This document shows, in pieces, positions 24,327 to 26,205 of a stretch of 26,205 nt of DNA. Made by a program: the position numbers and the translations under genes. Within the stretch, counting starts at the first letter, position 1. Every line of letters begins with the position of its first letter. Origin of the DNA: Oscillospiraceae bacterium (lineage in GTDB: Bacteria; Bacillota; Clostridia; Oscillospirales; Ruminococcaceae); assembly GCA_900768245.1 (NCBI GenBank), contig CAAGCE010000089.1, positions 1 through 26,205 of the forward strand. Reading direction: 5' to 3'. The notes beneath the pieces were generated by a model. The model saw nothing but the letters and a program-made list of their open reading frames with translations, ran no database searches and was not told the origin of the DNA.

Positions 24327-25292
24327 TTACCCATAGATAACGCTCCATTCAGGTTCTTTGGCATTGCTGTTCACATAAGCAGCCGAAACATTGACAGCCG
24401 TGTCCTCACCATCACGGGTACGTCTTGCAAAAACAACAAAACGTGATGGTTCAAATTCATTTGAACAGGTGGAAAGTGTAAGGAACTCGTCGCCGTACTG
24501 TACATCAACATCAGTGATTATCTGAGTGCGGAGCATAATGTTATCAATAAAATCGTTATATTTGTCCTTTGAATCCAGCTCGATATAGTTATGATAATCG
24601 AATATCACACCGTCACTGGTCTGCGACGGAAGGACAGGCGTAACAAAATAAGCAAATATCTTATATGTATCACTGCTGTAATTGGAGCTGAAATTTATTA
24701 CGGGATGCGACTTGTAATATTCAAGGTCGTGCTTATAGTATGCAAGGTCGCCGAACATTGTCTTGTCCTTCTGATTATGGCCGTAAAGGATAAGGTTTTC
24801 GGAGCGTTCCTTAGCGGTAAGCACATCACGTCTGTCGAGGAAGATCGTGCCCGCTTTATTTTTGCTGCCGTCGAAAGCGACTTTAAGATAGTATTCGTTT
24901 CCGTCTTTTCCCGTGCGCTGCACCACAGGCATATCAATATTTGTGTCGTCGATATGCACCCAGCCTACAGTATCGGGATTGATCTCAAGAAGCTGTTTTG
25001 TGCTGTCCGAAAGCTCGCCGTGGTTTTCGCCGCCTGTGAAGTTATAATATATTTCTTTAAGTGAGCTGTTAAGGAATTTCGTACTGAGTGAGAGCCGCAG
25101 CTCATTAAGAAGAATGCCTATGCAGCCGATAAGAATTATGACTGCAAACTGGGTAAATATCTTGCTTGCAACTTCCTTGGCACTGTCGCCCTTCTGGATA
25201 AGGAGCCAATGACCTCTGCGCCTTTTCTTTTTTTCTTTAACAGCTTTCCTGTAGGCTTTCTGAGCCGAACGTGAAAGTGCCATATATTTCAA
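24327..25292 (-). CDS. Class B sortase (first in operon)
   Basis: 321 residues. Strongly basic cytoplasmic N-terminus (KAVKEKKKRRRGHW), then LLIQKGDSAKEVASKIF, a membrane helix (about 46-64), a spacer and the sortase domain with His172 (LYGHNQKDKTMFGDL), Cys276 (LSTCSNEFEPSR) and Arg284. The GDSAKEVASKI motif is shared with its paralogues, although FIP is replaced by LIQ. Start is uncertain: TTG 25292 lies 5 bases after AGGA, while ATG 25283 lies 14 bases after it; both are poor. First gene of the six-gene operon, under the promoters at 25337-25365 and 25410-25438. Its C-terminus KEPEWSVIYG resembles that of the second sortase (KEPDLNFIYNQ). Confidence 0.88.
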   Translation of the reverse strand: MKYMALSRSAQKAYRKAVKEKKKRRRGHWLLIQKGDSAKEVASKIFTQFAVIILIGCIGILLNELRLSLSTKFLNSSLKEIYYNFTGGENHGELSDSTKQLLEINPDTVGWVHIDDTNIDMPVVQRTGKDGNEYYLKVAFDGSKNKAGTIFLDRRDVLTAKERSENLILYGHNQKDKTMFGDLAYYKHDLEYYKSHPVINFSSNYSSDTYKIFAYFVTPVLPSQTSDGVIFDYHNYIELDSKDKYNDFIDNIMLRTQIITDVDVQYGDEFLTLSTCSNEFEPSRFVVFARRTRDGEDTAVNVSAAYVNSNAKEPEWSVIYG

Positions 25293-25336
25293 TCAAATCC
25301 TAACATTCATCAATACATATACTTATTAACAATACT

Positions 25337-25365
25337 ACTATACACCTTTTTTCGCAATTAGTCAA
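25337..25365 (-). promoter_or_regulatory. Proximal promoter of the sortase operon
   Basis: On the minus strand TTGACT (25365-25360), 17 bases, TATAGT (25342-25337). It lies 45 bases before the first sortase start. Confidence 0.7.
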
Positions 25366-25409
25366 GAAAAACCGATATGTTTGTAGCAATTGTCAAAACG
25401 CAAAGGTCC

Positions 25410-25438
25410 ATTATAACAAATGCTTCAAAGCAAGCCAA
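25410..25438 (-). promoter_or_regulatory. Possible distal promoter of the sortase operon
   Basis: On the minus strand TTGGCT (25438-25433), 17 bases, TATAAT (25415-25410). A small TGCTT/AAGCA dyad lies in the spacer. Weaker than the proximal set. Confidence 0.45.
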
Positions 25439-25477
25439 AACAGCGGTTTATATTATCCTTAAAATATACTCTCCGTA

Positions 25478-25507
25478 TTGACAAATACCCATAAAATGTG
25501 ATATAAT
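25478..25507 (+). promoter_or_regulatory. Sigma-A promoter of nrdR
   Basis: TTGACA (25478-25483), 18 bases, TATAAT (25502-25507), with a short leader to the ATG at 25540. Divergent from the sortase promoters. Confidence 0.8.
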
Positions 25508-25539
25508 AACAACATAAACTCTTATCGGAGGTCATATTT

Positions 25540-25998
25540 ATGCGCTGTCCTTTCTGCAATTTCGAGGATACTAAAGTAATAGACTCCAGACCTATTGACG
25601 GCAAAAAAAGACGCCGCCGTGAATGTACAAACTGCGGCAAACGCTTCACCACATATGAATCTGTGGAAATGCCTGTCCTTTTTGTCGTAAAAAAAGATAA
25701 TACAATAGAGCTTTTCGACCGAAGCAAGCTTATACAGGGTATGTCCATAGCCGTAAAAAAACGTCCCGTAGCCATTGCCGATATAACAAGGATCGTCGAC
25801 GAGATAGAGGCTTACTATGCCAATAATATGGTAACGCAGGTGACTACTGCCGAAATAGGCGATATGGTGCTCAATGCCCTGAAAGACATAGATCAGGTGG
25901 CTTATGTCCGCTTTGCTTCCGTTTACAAAGACTTTTCCGACGTTGACAGCTTCATTGACATCATCTCCGAACTGAAAAACCCCGAAACTGACCATTGA
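25540..25998 (+). CDS. nrdR: NrdR transcriptional repressor of ribonucleotide reductase genes
   Basis: NrdR senses ATP/dATP and represses nrd operons. The 152-residue length is typical. The N-terminal zinc ribbon has MRCPFC (Cys3, Cys6) and CTNC (Cys29, Cys32), with the DNA-contact segment VIDSRPIDGKKRRRRE. The ATP-cone follows (about 47-137) with VKKDNTIELFDRSKLIQGM and the C-terminal VAYVRFASVYKDFSD. GGAGG at 25527-25531. NrdR boxes for its targets are not visible here. Its neighbour operon contains a nucleoside phosphorylase, but divergence from it may be chance. Confidence 0.96.
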   Translation: MRCPFCNFEDTKVIDSRPIDGKKRRRRECTNCGKRFTTYESVEMPVLFVVKKDNTIELFDRSKLIQGMSIAVKKRPVAIADITRIVDEIEAYYANNMVTQVTTAEIGDMVLNALKDIDQVAYVRFASVYKDFSDVDSFIDIISELKNPETDH

Positions 25999-26031
25999 CC
26001 TTATTTTAATACTAATAATCAATTGTTCTAT

Positions 26032-26205
26032 AGGTCACCTCTAAAAACCATAGTGCCTCAGATGCGCAGTCAGATTTTTCGTCAGATTGTATAGAAATTT
26101 CGCAGGCATACTGCCGTATGTCAAGAAATTTATGTGCAAGATGACGGAAAATCTGCAAGCAGATGAGGTGCTAAGGCTTTAGCCGGTGGTTTTTAGAGGT
26201 GACCT
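26032..26205. repeat. MITE-like palindromic element at the window end
   Basis: A 174-bp non-coding palindrome. The terminal inverted repeats of 19 bp are perfect (26032-26050 and 26187-26205). Inner matched blocks include CAGATTTT-CGTCA, AAATTTC and a central CATAC/GTATG hairpin. It begins 34 bases past the nrdR stop and would form a long RNA hairpin, possibly ending nrdR transcription. It shares CTCTAAAAA at the termini with the element at 2485-2648. Confidence 0.75.

Overview
The window looks like the chromosome of a low-to-mid GC, Gram-positive anaerobe of the Clostridia. A Ruminococcus-like member of the Oscillospiraceae is the best guess, from gene content, strong AGGAGG ribosome sites, sigma-A promoters close to TTGACA-17-TATAAT, and hairpin-rich extragenic repeats. 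That assignment is inference; there is no rRNA or other marker gene here.

Left block (262-3583, minus strand): an apparent operon read fabD, an SCP2-type lipid-binding protein, aroE, and a two-helix membrane protein with TPR-like repeats. It ends in a hairpin terminator at 222-262. A MITE-like palindromic repeat sits between fabD and the SCP2 gene.

Central block (3885-12623, plus strand): a type II fatty acid synthesis operon, fabH-fabG-fabF-accB-fabZ-accC-[two zinc-ribbon membrane proteins]-accD-accA-acpP. It diverges from fabD across a shared promoter region with overlapping -35 boxes. It encodes all four acetyl-CoA carboxylase subunits, acyl carrier protein, the condensing enzymes, ketoreductase and dehydratase. 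No enoyl-ACP reductase is present. A strong terminator follows acpP.

Next (12736-15889, plus strand): a monocistronic gene with its own promoter and terminator. It encodes an unusual 1010-residue protein with two membrane helices, a degenerate GGDEF, an intact-looking EAL (c-di-GMP phosphodiesterase) domain, and a C-terminal beta-helix-like domain of about eight 28-30 residue Gly-rich repeats. By topology that domain should be cytoplasmic.

Then (15950-17041, minus strand) come two small units. One is a previously unannotatable 23-codon cysteine-containing peptide gene with promoter, paired operator-like repeats, perfect ribosome site and terminator. The other is a 163-residue zinc-ribbon protein whose promoter lies in a 41-bp perfect palindrome that reads as a consensus promoter on both strands.

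Right block (17038-25292, minus strand): a tightly packed six-gene operon of four consecutive class B sortases (one greatly enlarged), a SpoIID/LytB-type cell-wall protein, and a pyrimidine-nucleoside phosphorylase whose start overlaps the SpoIID stop. No LPXTG-like substrate is encoded in the window. nrdR diverges from it, followed by a second MITE-like palindrome that ends at the last base.

The candidates for an undescribed system are the four-sortase/SpoIID operon, the EAL/beta-helix protein, and the small peptide gene. All functional statements come from motif recognition, without database searches.
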